Assembly: GCA_001768565.1 (NCBI GenBank)
Contig: MEOE01000032.1
Span: 1 to 64,000 of the forward strand
Source of the DNA: Bacteroidetes bacterium GWF2_33_16
Lineage (GTDB): Bacteria > Bacteroidota > Bacteroidia > Bacteroidales > UBA12077
Length of the DNA stretch: 64,000 nucleotides
Direction: 5' to 3'
How positions within the stretch are numbered: the stretch's first letter is position 1; every line of letters begins with the position of its first letter. The notes under the pieces are model-generated. The model was not told the DNA's origin, searched no databases, and was given only the letters and a program-made list of their open reading frames with translations. Shown in pieces: positions 55,760 to 64,000 of this stretch. The position numbers and the translations under genes were made by a program.

Positions 55760-58060
55760 ATGATTAAAAAACTTCTCTTAATCATTTTATCAATTCAGCT
55801 AGGTTTGTTTTTTTCTTCTTTAGCACAAAAGAATAAAAACATTTTAATTTTAAACTCATATCATAAAGGCCTTAGCTGGACAGACCAAATAACTGAAGGA
55901 ATAACAAATGGCATAAACAAAGAGTTAAGTTCGGTAGAGTTTTTTATTGAATATATCGATAATAAACGTTTTTTTGACGATAATTATGAGATCAAATTAG
56001 TAAGTTTTCTAGGCTCAAAATACAAAGATTTTAGGCTCGATTTAATAATAGTATCAGATGATATTGCACTTGAATTTCTTCTTCAGTATAAAGATTCATT
56101 GTTTGGTAGTATACCTGTGGTTTTTTGTGGTATAAATAATTATCAACAATACCCACCGGAATACAAAGGGATTTTTGAACAGATTGATTATACTGGAAAT
56201 ATTGAGCTTATTGAAAAAATACACCCTGATTTTTCAAAGATTTATTTTATTGTTGATGATACAAAAACAGGAAATATAATATATCAGAAAGCAATAGAAC
56301 AACTCGATGAATACATAAAAAATTCTAAAGTTGAATTTGTTAGAAATTTAAGCTATAACCAATTGAATGATTTTGTTTCCAATCTGGATAAAAGCTCAAT
56401 CATATTTCTAAGTATTTATACTAAAGATTCAAAAAATGAATATCGATCATTTGAAAATACCATTATTAAATTGCGAGAATCATCAAAAGTCCCTATTTAT
56501 GGTGCTTGGGATTTTTATACAGGTCTGGGAATGCTTGGTGGTAAAGTAAATAGTGGTTATTTACAAGGGTCTTTAGCTTCAGAGATAGCAGTTAGAGTCA
56601 TCAATGGAGAATCACTTATTAATATAAAACCAGATGTGGCACCCAATATATATATCTTTGATTTTAAGGAGATGGAAAGATTTGGAGTAAAGCGAAAACA
56701 AATTCCATCAAATTCAGAAATAATAAATGCTCCTTTTTCATTTATTAAGCAAAATAAAAGTCAGTTTATATTTTTCAGTATTATATTCATTTTAATGCTG
56801 TGTATTATTATTATACTATGGGTATACTTAATATATAGAAGAAAAAAACTGTTGGCAGAAAAGAAGTATCATATGAATCTGGAATTAACAAATGAAAGAC
56901 TTCAACTTGCAATTGAAAAAGCCGAAGAAGCAAACAGATTAAAATCTGCTTTTCTGGCAAATATGTCGCATGAACTGCGTACTCCTATGAATGGTATTAT
57001 TGGGTTTTCTAAATTGCTTTATGATAATCCTGAAACTGATCTGCCAACCCGGTTAAAATTCCTAAACATTGTAAATAAGAGTGGTTATATTCTTCTAAAC
57101 CTGATAAACGATATTATCGATCTGTCAAAAATTGAAGCAAATCAGTTGAAATTGATGTATGCTAATTGCAGGTTAAACGAAATAATGGATGAGCTTTATT
57201 GTTTTTATTTATCTGAAAGAGAAAATACCGAAAAGAATGATGTTGAAATAAAAGTTTCAAAAGGAGTAGAAGATGATAATTTTGCAATTTATACAGATGG
57301 GAATAGAATTAGGCAGGTATTATTTAATTTATTAAGTAATGCTCTTAAATTTACGAAACAAGGCTCCATCGAGTTTGGATATTATTTTGAATTACCACAA
57401 ATAATATTCTTTGTAAAAGATACAGGTATTGGTTTAAGCAAGTTTGAGTGCGATATAATATTTGAACGATTCAGGCAGATTGATGATTCCTCAACACGAA
57501 GATATGGAGGTTCAGGTTTGGGCTTATCAATTTCAAAGGGTGTTGTAGAAAGTATGCATGGAAAGATATGGGTTGAATCAGAAAAAAGTCAGGGCTCTAA
57601 ATTTTATTTTTCTATACCGTATCTAATTCCAAAAGAGGATAATGTAATGAATCCTGTTATCGAAAAATCAACCAGCGTTTATAATTGGGAGAATTATACT
57701 ATTCTTATCGTTGAAGATGCCAGAATTTCTTATGAGTTGTTAGTTAAATTTCTTGAAGCTACAAAAGTGAAAATACTTCATGCATCTGATGGTGAACAAG
57801 CGGTAAATATTTGCCTTGATAATACCAAAATCGATGCAGTATTAATGGATATTCAGTTGCCGGTTATGGATGGACTGGAGGCAACCCGTTTAATCAAAAA
57901 AGAAAAACCATCATTGCCAATTATTGCCCAAACAGCTAATGCTCTTACCGATGATCAGAAAATAATATTTGCTGCAGGTTGCGATGATTATATTGCGAAA
58001 CCAATTAGTAGAAATGATCTATTAAGAAAAATTAGTGTTCAATTAGTAAATAAAAAATAA
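55760..58060 (+). CDS. Hybrid sensor histidine kinase with periplasmic ABC-type binding domain
   Basis: This 766-residue membrane kinase starts with a signal peptide/anchor, then a periplasmic ABC substrate-binding-like domain (about 27-320). A membrane helix (about 337-358), coiled linker and HisKA with phospho-acceptor His404 ([10 protein letters not shown]) follow, then the HATPase (about 505-620, N-box [18 protein letters not shown]). The C-terminal receiver has Asp697 ([12 protein letters not shown]). It binds an unknown ligand and has no response regulator beside it. It starts a new transcript after the rnf terminator. Confidence 0.93.
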   Translation: MIKKLLLIILSIQLGLFFSSLAQKNKNILILNSYHKGLSWTDQITEGITNGINKELSSVEFFIEYIDNKRFFDDNYEIKLVSFLGSKYKDFRLDLIIVSDDIALEFLLQYKDSLFGSIPVVFCGINNYQQYPPEYKGIFEQIDYTGNIELIEKIHPDFSKIYFIVDDTKTGNIIYQKAIEQLDEYIKNSKVEFVRNLSYNQLNDFVSNLDKSSIIFLSIYTKDSKNEYRSFENTIIKLRESSKVPIYGAWDFYTGLGMLGGKVNSGYLQGSLASEIAVRVINGESLINIKPDVAPNIYIFDFKEMERFGVKRKQIPSNSEIINAPFSFIKQNKSQFIFFSIIFILMLCIIIILWVYLIYRRKKLLAEKKYHMNLELTNERLQLAIEKAEEANRLKSAFLANMSHELRTPMNGIIGFSKLLYDNPETDLPTRLKFLNIVNKSGYILLNLINDIIDLSKIEANQLKLMYANCRLNEIMDELYCFYLSERENTEKNDVEIKVSKGVEDDNFAIYTDGNRIRQVLFNLLSNALKFTKQGSIEFGYYFELPQIIFFVKDTGIGLSKFECDIIFERFRQIDDSSTRRYGGSGLGLSISKGVVESMHGKIWVESEKSQGSKFYFSIPYLIPKEDNVMNPVIEKSTSVYNWENYTILIVEDARISYELLVKFLEATKVKILHASDGEQAVNICLDNTKIDAVLMDIQLPVMDGLEATRLIKKEKPSLPIIAQTANALTDDQKIIFAAGCDDYIAKPISRNDLLRKISVQLVNKK

Positions 58061-58172
58061 TTTGCTATTGTAACCCAATCCAATACTCATTTGTTTATAA
58101 ATTTATTTATGTTTTATTAGTGGGTATTATTTAAAACGCTAATTTAGTTTTCCCTTAAAAATATTTAAAATA

Positions 58173-60302
58173 ATGAATGAAACGTATATAAAGAAAATTG
58201 CTGGGATTTTAAATGTAAACAATTGGCAGGTTGAAAATACTATTAAGTTGCTAGACGAAGGAGCAACTATTCCATTTATTAGTAGATACAGAAAAGAAGC
58301 TACGGGTAGTTTAGACGAAATGCAGATTGAGATAATAAAAGATCAGCTTGCTAAGCTAAAAGAATTTGATAATAGACGTGAAACTATCCTCAAAACAATT
58401 GAGGAACAAGGATTGTTGACCCCCGAATTAAAACTAAAAATTGAGAATGCTCAGACACTTACCGAGCTCGAAGATATCTATTTGCCTTATAAACCCAAGA
58501 AGAAAACCCGCGCAACAAAAGCCAGAGAAAGAGGATTGGAACCTTTGGCGAAAATAATATTAAAACAACAAGAGCTTAATATATTTTCAAAAGCTGAAGA
58601 ATATATTAACGATGAAGTTCCTACAGCTGAAGATGCATTGCAGGGAGCTCGTGATATTATTGCCGAATGGATTAATGAAAACGAACGTGCCCGAAATAGT
58701 ATTCGTCGTTTGTTTCAGCATGAAGCTACTATATTGTCAACCATGATTAAGGGAAAAGAAGAGGATGGCATAAAATACAGAGATTATTTTAACTGGGAAG
58801 AACAATTAAAAAAATGCCCATCGCACCGTTTGCTTGCAATGTACCGGGGCGAGAATGAAGGTTTTCTCAGAATTTCAATAGAACCTAATGAAGACAAAGC
58901 TATTGAAATGCTTGAAAACCAATTTGTACAAGGTGTTTATGATGTTTCTGAACAAGTTAGAATCGCGGTAAAGGATAGTTACAAAAGATTGCTTTCTCCA
59001 TCAATGGAAACAGAATTTAAAAATGCAGCCAAAGAATTAGCCGATGAGGAGGCTATAAAAGTCTTTGCCGAAAATCTACGGCAGCTTTTACTTGCTCCAC
59101 CACTGGGACAGAAAAATGTGTTAGCTATTGATCCCGGGTACCGTACAGGATGTAAGATTGTTTGTCTCGATACTCAAGGTAATTTTGTACATAACGAAAC
59201 TATTTATCCCCATCAACCACAAAACGAAACAGCCAAATCAATAAAGAAGATTGATACATTGATCGAAGCGTATAAAATTGATGCAATTGCTATTGGTAAT
59301 GGAACAGCTAGCAGAGAAACTGAAGCATTAATTAAACATATTAAATTCTCACGCGATATTAAGGTTTTTGTAGTCAGTGAAGATGGAGCATCAATATACT
59401 CTGCTTCGCCTGTTGCACGTGAAGAATTTCCGGAATATGATGTTACGGTTCGTGGATCGATCTCAATTGGACGACGATTAATGGATCCTTTGGCCGAATT
59501 GGTAAAGATTGATCCCAAATCTATTGGCGTTGGACAGTATCAGCACGATGTAGATCAAAATAAGCTAAAAGGAAAACTTGATCAGGTTGTCGAAAGTTGT
59601 GTTAATAATGTGGGTGTAAATTTAAATACTGCAAGCAAACATTTGCTTACATATATTTCTGGTTTGGGTCCACAACTGGCTAAAAACATTGTCGATTACA
59701 GAAAAGAACATGGTGCATTTAAATCGAGAAAAGAATTGCTTGATGTTAAACGTATGGGAGACAAAGCATTCCAGCAGTCAGCAGGTTTTTTAAGAATTGC
59801 AGATGCTCAAAATCCATTGGATAATAGTGCTGTGCATCCAGAAAGTTATTATGTAGTTGAGAAAATGGCGAAAGATTTAAAATGCAGTGTTTCTGATCTG
59901 GTTAAGAGTGAAGAACTTCGAAAACAAATTAAAATTGAAAATTATATTACAAAAGAAATTGGTTTGCCAACACTTAAAGATATAATTAATGAACTTGCAA
60001 AACCAGGTCGTGACCCACGACAAGGCATTAAAGTATTCGAATTTGCAGAAGGAATTCATAAAATGGAAGACTTGAGAGTTGGGATGGAATTGCCTGGTAT
60101 TGTGACCAATATAACCAATTTTGGAGCTTTTGTAGATATCGGTGTTAAACAAGATGGATTAGTTCATATTTCACAGTTAGCGAATCGGTTTGTAAAAGAT
60201 CCTAACGAGATAGTAAAACTACACCAGCATGTAAAGGTTAAAGTTTTAGAAGTCGATGCTGCAAGAAAACGGATTCAGCTTTCAATGAAAGACTTGAGTT
60301 AG
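58173..60302 (+). CDS. tex: Tex-family RNA-binding transcription accessory protein
   Basis: This 709-residue cytosolic protein has the Tex layout: helical N-terminal region, YqgF-like domain (about 315-440, DPGYRTGCKIV), two HhH motifs (about 480-560, YISGLGPQLAKNIVDYR) and a C-terminal S1 domain (about 632-705, GIVTNITNFGAFVDIGV). Tex binds nucleic acids and is linked to transcription and stress tolerance. It stands alone, with 140 bp before the NfeD gene and no hairpin seen. Confidence 0.96.
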   Translation: MNETYIKKIAGILNVNNWQVENTIKLLDEGATIPFISRYRKEATGSLDEMQIEIIKDQLAKLKEFDNRRETILKTIEEQGLLTPELKLKIENAQTLTELEDIYLPYKPKKKTRATKARERGLEPLAKIILKQQELNIFSKAEEYINDEVPTAEDALQGARDIIAEWINENERARNSIRRLFQHEATILSTMIKGKEEDGIKYRDYFNWEEQLKKCPSHRLLAMYRGENEGFLRISIEPNEDKAIEMLENQFVQGVYDVSEQVRIAVKDSYKRLLSPSMETEFKNAAKELADEEAIKVFAENLRQLLLAPPLGQKNVLAIDPGYRTGCKIVCLDTQGNFVHNETIYPHQPQNETAKSIKKIDTLIEAYKIDAIAIGNGTASRETEALIKHIKFSRDIKVFVVSEDGASIYSASPVAREEFPEYDVTVRGSISIGRRLMDPLAELVKIDPKSIGVGQYQHDVDQNKLKGKLDQVVESCVNNVGVNLNTASKHLLTYISGLGPQLAKNIVDYRKEHGAFKSRKELLDVKRMGDKAFQQSAGFLRIADAQNPLDNSAVHPESYYVVEKMAKDLKCSVSDLVKSEELRKQIKIENYITKEIGLPTLKDIINELAKPGRDPRQGIKVFEFAEGIHKMEDLRVGMELPGIVTNITNFGAFVDIGVKQDGLVHISQLANRFVKDPNEIVKLHQHVKVKVLEVDAARKRIQLSMKDLS

Positions 60303-60443
60303 TCTATTTTACTATATTCGATATTGTTTTTTGATAAGAACTATAAATAATTTTCTCAAAATTATTCTTTCAAAACGTTATTATTTGGTATATTTAAGGT
60401 TGTTTTTTAATTCTTAGTATTAACCCTAAAATAAACTAAAGCA

Positions 60444-60908
60444 ATGAGTTTAGAATTTTTATCAAATCCAGCTGTAATATGGTTCTTTATCGGACTTGTT
60501 TTGCTGCTTCTCGAAATGGCGTTGCCAGGCCTTATTGTTATGTTTTTTGGTGTTGGAGCTTGGGTAACAGCATTGATAACTGCTATATTCCATCCAGGAA
60601 TTAACACTCAAATTATTATTTTTGTAATTACTTCAGTAATTCTATTGTTATTACTACGTAAGTATCTAAAGCATAATTTCTTCGATAAAAATAAAGATAT
60701 GCAAGATGATCTCGACGAAGAGTTCATTGGTAAATTTGCTATGGCAGAAACCGATATTGAAAAGGATGCCGAAGGTAAAGTTACATTTAATGGAACTTTA
60801 TGGACTGCAATTGCCGAATCGGAAATCAAAAAAGGCGAAAAGGTCAAAATTATTGGCCGTGATAATATTACATTGAAAATTAAATCTTTAAAAAATTTGG
60901 AGGAATAA
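60444..60908 (+). CDS. NfeD-family membrane protein
   Basis: This 154-residue protein has two or three N-terminal membrane segments (about 12-70) and a C-terminal OB-fold-like domain (about 95-152). It is a short NfeD without the serine-protease domain of the long form. It is 2 bp from an SPFH/stomatin gene, the standard NfeD-stomatin pairing. The pair is thought to organise membrane microdomains. Confidence 0.9.
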   Translation: MSLEFLSNPAVIWFFIGLVLLLLEMALPGLIVMFFGVGAWVTALITAIFHPGINTQIIIFVITSVILLLLLRKYLKHNFFDKNKDMQDDLDEEFIGKFAMAETDIEKDAEGKVTFNGTLWTAIAESEIKKGEKVKIIGRDNITLKIKSLKNLEE

Positions 60909-60910
60909 TC

Positions 60911-61837
60911 ATGGGTTCAACATTTGTTTTAATAGGAATAATTGTTTTTGCTTTTATAATATTCTTATCAACGATAAAAATCGTACCTCAACGTTCTGCT
61001 TTTATTGTTGAGAGATTAGGTAAGTTTAAAACATCATTACAAGCAGGATTTCATGTAATAATACCTTTTATTGATAAAGTGAGTTACAAACATACTTTAA
61101 AAGAGCAAGCAATTGATGTGGCTTCTCAGATTTGTATTACACGAGATAATATTGCTGTTGAGGTTGATGGTATTTTGTATTTACAGGTTGTAGATCCTGC
61201 TAAAGCTTCTTATGGTATTGATGATTATCGTTTTGCTTCAATTCAGATTGCACAAACTACCATGCGTAGTATAATTGGAAAAATGGAGCTCGATAAAACT
61301 TTCGAAGAACGAGATGTAATTAATACAACTATTGTGGAGGCTGTTGACAAAGCTTCCGATCCATGGGGCGTTAAGGTCACTCGCTACGAGGTTAAAAATA
61401 TTACTCCTCCACAAAGTATTAAGGATGCAATGGAGAAGCAAATGCGTGCTGAACGTGAAAAACGTGCTACAATTGCCGAATCCGAAGGTCAAAAGCAGGC
61501 CAAAATAAATGTTGCCGAAGGTGATAAGCAAGAGTTAATTGCTCGCTCCGAAGGTGAAAAACAAAAACGTATTAATGAAGCTGAAGGTAAGGCTGCCGAA
61601 ATTGAATATGTTGCAAGTGCAACAGCAAGTGGTATTCGCCAAATTTCGGAAGCTATTGGTTCAAAAAATGGATTAGATGCCGTAAATTTAAGAATAGCAG
61701 AACAGTACCTGCTGGAATTTGGTAAACTGGCTAAACTAAATAATACAATGATTATTCCATCAAATATGGCTGATATATCAAGTATTATTGCTACAGCAAC
61801 ATCGGTATTTAAAGAAACTGATAAACCAAAAAAATAA
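60911..61837 (+). CDS. SPFH/Band-7 stomatin-like protein (QmcA/slipin type)
   Basis: This 308-residue protein has an N-terminal membrane helix, then an SPFH domain (IVPQRSAFIVERLGKFKTSL, YRFASIQIAQTTMRSIIGKM). A charged Ala/Glu-rich coiled coil (about 185-245, EREKRATIAESEGQKQ) follows. It is predicted to oligomerise at the inner membrane with NfeD. It is second in the NfeD-SPFH unit and ends at a terminator. Confidence 0.94.
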   Translation: MGSTFVLIGIIVFAFIIFLSTIKIVPQRSAFIVERLGKFKTSLQAGFHVIIPFIDKVSYKHTLKEQAIDVASQICITRDNIAVEVDGILYLQVVDPAKASYGIDDYRFASIQIAQTTMRSIIGKMELDKTFEERDVINTTIVEAVDKASDPWGVKVTRYEVKNITPPQSIKDAMEKQMRAEREKRATIAESEGQKQAKINVAEGDKQELIARSEGEKQKRINEAEGKAAEIEYVASATASGIRQISEAIGSKNGLDAVNLRIAEQYLLEFGKLAKLNNTMIIPSNMADISSIIATATSVFKETDKPKK

Positions 61838-61879
61838 AATATTGGTTTAAATTATTAGAATTCAATATTCTATAAGAAA

Positions 61880-61908
61880 GTCAGAGGTTTTTCTCTGATT
61901 TTTTTTTG
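61880..61908 (+). terminator. Rho-independent terminator after the NfeD-SPFH unit
   Basis: TCAGAG (61881-61886) pairs with CTCTGA (61893-61898) and is followed by a T9 run (61899-61907). It lies 43 bp after the SPFH stop. Confidence 0.85.
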
Positions 61909-62030
61909 TCCCAATGTAATAATCGTTTTATTTCCGTGTCATACCAAAGAAATAAATTAATGATGTATTAAACAATTCATTATTTTTTATGTCTTAATCA
62001 AACAAAAAACTAAATAAATTTTAAATAAGT

Positions 62031-64000
62031 ATGAAGCGAATATTTTTATTATTGTTTTTATCAGTTTATATATTAACTATAAATGCAGCAGAGAATGAAG
62101 GTGATGCAAGAAAAGGCGGAGTAAAGGGATTTGTATTTGATGCTGATACCAAAGTGCCCTTAGAATATGCTACTATAGCTATTAAAAACAAAACAACCAA
62201 TAAGCTGGATGGTACAATTACTGATCAAACAGGCTTTTTCAGAGTTACAGGTCTTGATTTTGGAAAATATAGTATTGAAGTAACTTTTATAGGATACGAA
62301 ACAAAAGTATTATCAGAATTTGAACTAACCGATAAAAACAATTTTGTAGATATGGGTCAGGTAAGTCTTAAATCAACATCAGAAAGTATTGATGAAGCTG
62401 TAATTGTTTCTGACCGACCAACTGTATCATATAGGATTGATAAAAAGGTTATTAATGTAAGTCAGCAGCACACATCAGCATCGGGAACAGCAGTTGAATT
62501 ACTTGAAACTATACCATCTGTTACAGTTGATATTACTGGTAATGTTGCATTACGTGGCAGTACAAGTTTTACCGTTTTAATTGATGGAAAACCAACTGTT
62601 TTAGAACCAAGCGAGGCACTTAACCAGATTCCTGCAAGTGCGATTCAGAATATAGAAATTATTACTAACCCTTCAGCCAAATTCGATCCTGATGGTTCTT
62701 CAGGTATAATAAATATCATTACCAAAAAAAATCAATTACAAGGTATAACCGGAGTAGTAAATTTAAATGGTGGTTACTTTGATAATTATGGAAGTGATTT
62801 TCTCTTTAACTATCGAAAGGAAAGATTTAATTTTTATCTGGGTGCTGATATAAGTAACCGAATGATGTTTGGTTTAACCGAAAATGAAAATAGAACAACA
62901 AAACACGACCCACTTGATTTAAATAATGATACAACTACAACTGTTATATCAAATGGTAGGTTCAATCGTGGGGGCTTAACTTACGGTATTCGCGGTGGTT
63001 TTGATGTTTCCATAAATGCTCAAAATACTTTAAGCATTGGTGGTCGATATGGATATAGAAGTATGGATAACTCTTCATTAACTGATTTTAATGTTAGTAC
63101 TAATCCTATTTCTATAAGCAATAATTATAAGAATGTTAATATTGGTAACAGGGGTGGTGATTTCTATAGTATAAATCTTGACTTTACTCACAAATTTGCA
63201 AAAAAGGGTCATGAGCTGGTTATGCAATTTATTACAGACTATAGAAACTTTGATGAAAATTCAGAAAATCAATTAGTTGATATCAATAATATTATATCAT
63301 TCGGACAAAAGAATATTGAAGAAGGACCAGAAAGAGGGTACCGTGGTAAATTAGATTATGTTTTACCTATAGGCGAAAAAGATAAATTTGAAGCGGGATA
63401 TCAGCTTAGAATTAGTAATGGGGATGAATTCAGAAAGGTTTATAATTACCAATTAGGCGATTATGTATTAATTGATACTCTTACTCATAAGGTAAATGAG
63501 GTTGATGATATTCATTCGTTATATTCAACTTATTCTGGTAACTTAAAGAATTTTGGATACCAGGTAGGTTTACGCGGAGAGTACACTTATAGGGTAATAG
63601 ATTTATTAGGCGAAAATCAAACATTTACTTTAGATCAATGGGACTTTTTTCCAACTTTCCATTTGTCATACCAATTGCCAAAAGAACAACAGGTAATGTT
63701 GAGTTATACAAGAAGAATTGAACGTCCCCATGGTTGGGATCTTGAACCTTTTTTAACTTGGAGAGACGCATACAATGTTCAACAAGGTAATCCTGCACTT
63801 AAGAATGAATATATTGATTCGTATGAGTTGAGCTACCAGGTATTGTTAGGCAAAAATACATTCTCAATTGATATATATGATCGCAAAACAAATAATAAGA
63901 TTGAACGTGTAAGAATGGCTTATCCTGAAAAAGAAAATGTTATTTTACAAACATCCGAAAATGTTGGTTTCGATAATTCATTAGGTGCTGAACTAATGTT
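62031..64000 (+). CDS. Outer-membrane beta-barrel protein with carboxypeptidase-like domain (partial)
   Basis: The open frame starts at the ATG at 62031 and runs without a stop to the window end (656 codons seen), so the C-terminus is missing. A signal peptide (MKRIFLLLFLSVYILTINAA) precedes a CarboxypepD_reg-like domain (about 30-115, GFVFDADTKVPLEYATI). A TonB-plug-like segment (about 140-230, LRGSTSFTVLIDGKP, IIT...FDPDGSSGIINIIT) and beta-strands follow (about 235 onward). It matches the outer membrane beta-barrel family related to TonB-dependent receptors. The ligand is unknown, and the receptor class would be energised by a TonB system such as the one at 18-20 kb. Confidence 0.88.
   Translation, partial: MKRIFLLLFLSVYILTINAAENEGDARKGGVKGFVFDADTKVPLEYATIAIKNKTTNKLDGTITDQTGFFRVTGLDFGKYSIEVTFIGYETKVLSEFELTDKNNFVDMGQVSLKSTSESIDEAVIVSDRPTVSYRIDKKVINVSQQHTSASGTAVELLETIPSVTVDITGNVALRGSTSFTVLIDGKPTVLEPSEALNQIPASAIQNIEIITNPSAKFDPDGSSGIINIITKKNQLQGITGVVNLNGGYFDNYGSDFLFNYRKERFNFYLGADISNRMMFGLTENENRTTKHDPLDLNNDTTTTVISNGRFNRGGLTYGIRGGFDVSINAQNTLSIGGRYGYRSMDNSSLTDFNVSTNPISISNNYKNVNIGNRGGDFYSINLDFTHKFAKKGHELVMQFITDYRNFDENSENQLVDINNIISFGQKNIEEGPERGYRGKLDYVLPIGEKDKFEAGYQLRISNGDEFRKVYNYQLGDYVLIDTLTHKVNEVDDIHSLYSTYSGNLKNFGYQVGLRGEYTYRVIDLLGENQTFTLDQWDFFPTFHLSYQLPKEQQVMLSYTRRIERPHGWDLEPFLTWRDAYNVQQGNPALKNEYIDSYELSYQVLLGKNTFSIDIYDRKTNNKIERVRMAYPEKENVILQTSENVGFDNSLGAELM

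Overview
The window looks like chromosomal core sequence of a Bacteroidota bacterium. It is AT-rich, and many genes have little or no Shine-Dalgarno sequence. Several promoter boxes match the Bacteroidota -7 element TAnnTTTG. Lineage markers include a protein with a CHU_C/gliding-motility C-terminal domain (type IX secretion substrate type), a CarboxypepD_reg-like outer-membrane barrel protein, an ExbB-ExbD-TonB set, a TamB homologue beside tsaD, and a SurA/OstA-like cassette. The exact order cannot be fixed from sequence alone; Bacteroidia (Marinilabiliales-like) is a reasonable guess. I see no rRNA, tRNA, CRISPR array, prophage or insertion-sequence transposase.

Layout. 1-3.1 kb: tandem paralogous MFS transporters (MFSD1-like). 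3.1-8.9 kb (minus): a CHU_C-domain secreted protein, RelA/SpoT, a Fur-family regulator and PurA. 9.1-11.0 kb: a bitopic membrane protein of unknown family paired with an MscS channel. 11.1-13.4 kb: another MFS protein, convergent with tsaD. 13.5-20.0 kb: TamB, then exbB-exbD-tonB behind an excellent sigma-54 promoter, closed by a palindrome-rich MITE-like repeat. 20.1-26.6 kb (minus): a TSUP permease, GlyA, an orphan receiver protein and two tandem ClC-CBS proteins. 26.8-31.1 kb: an M16 peptidase pair (one with, one without the zinc motif), a multi-spanning membrane protein and YaaA. 31.1-36.6 kb (minus): an LVIVD-repeat protein, an RlmI-like methyltransferase, a 3'-5' exonuclease, a DUF5063 protein and RecQ. 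36.8-44.0 kb: GuaB followed by a periplasmic chaperone / outer-membrane assembly cassette. 44.0-46.5 kb (minus): a small acidic DUF2795-like protein, a PduO-type adenosyltransferase, a LolD-type ATPase and a methyltransferase. 46.6-50.0 kb: RecG, a DUF3108 protein and a small lipoprotein. 50.2-55.7 kb: a complete rseC-rnfBCDGEA operon ended by a strong terminator. 55.8-64 kb: a hybrid histidine kinase with a periplasmic ABC-type binding domain, Tex, an NfeD-SPFH pair, and an outer-membrane beta-barrel protein cut by the window edge.

Much of the content serves the cell envelope: energy coupling (ExbBD-TonB, Rnf), outer-membrane biogenesis (SurA-like, OstA-like, TamB), osmotic and ion homeostasis (MscS, ClC) and membrane maintenance (NfeD/SPFH). 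No obvious defence island or biosynthetic cluster is present. The least ordinary items are the sigma-54 promoter before exbB, the unknown-membrane-protein/MscS pair, the channel-like residues in both ClC paralogues, the five-cluster RnfB, and two structured non-coding elements at about 8.94-9.04 kb and 19.97-20.14 kb.
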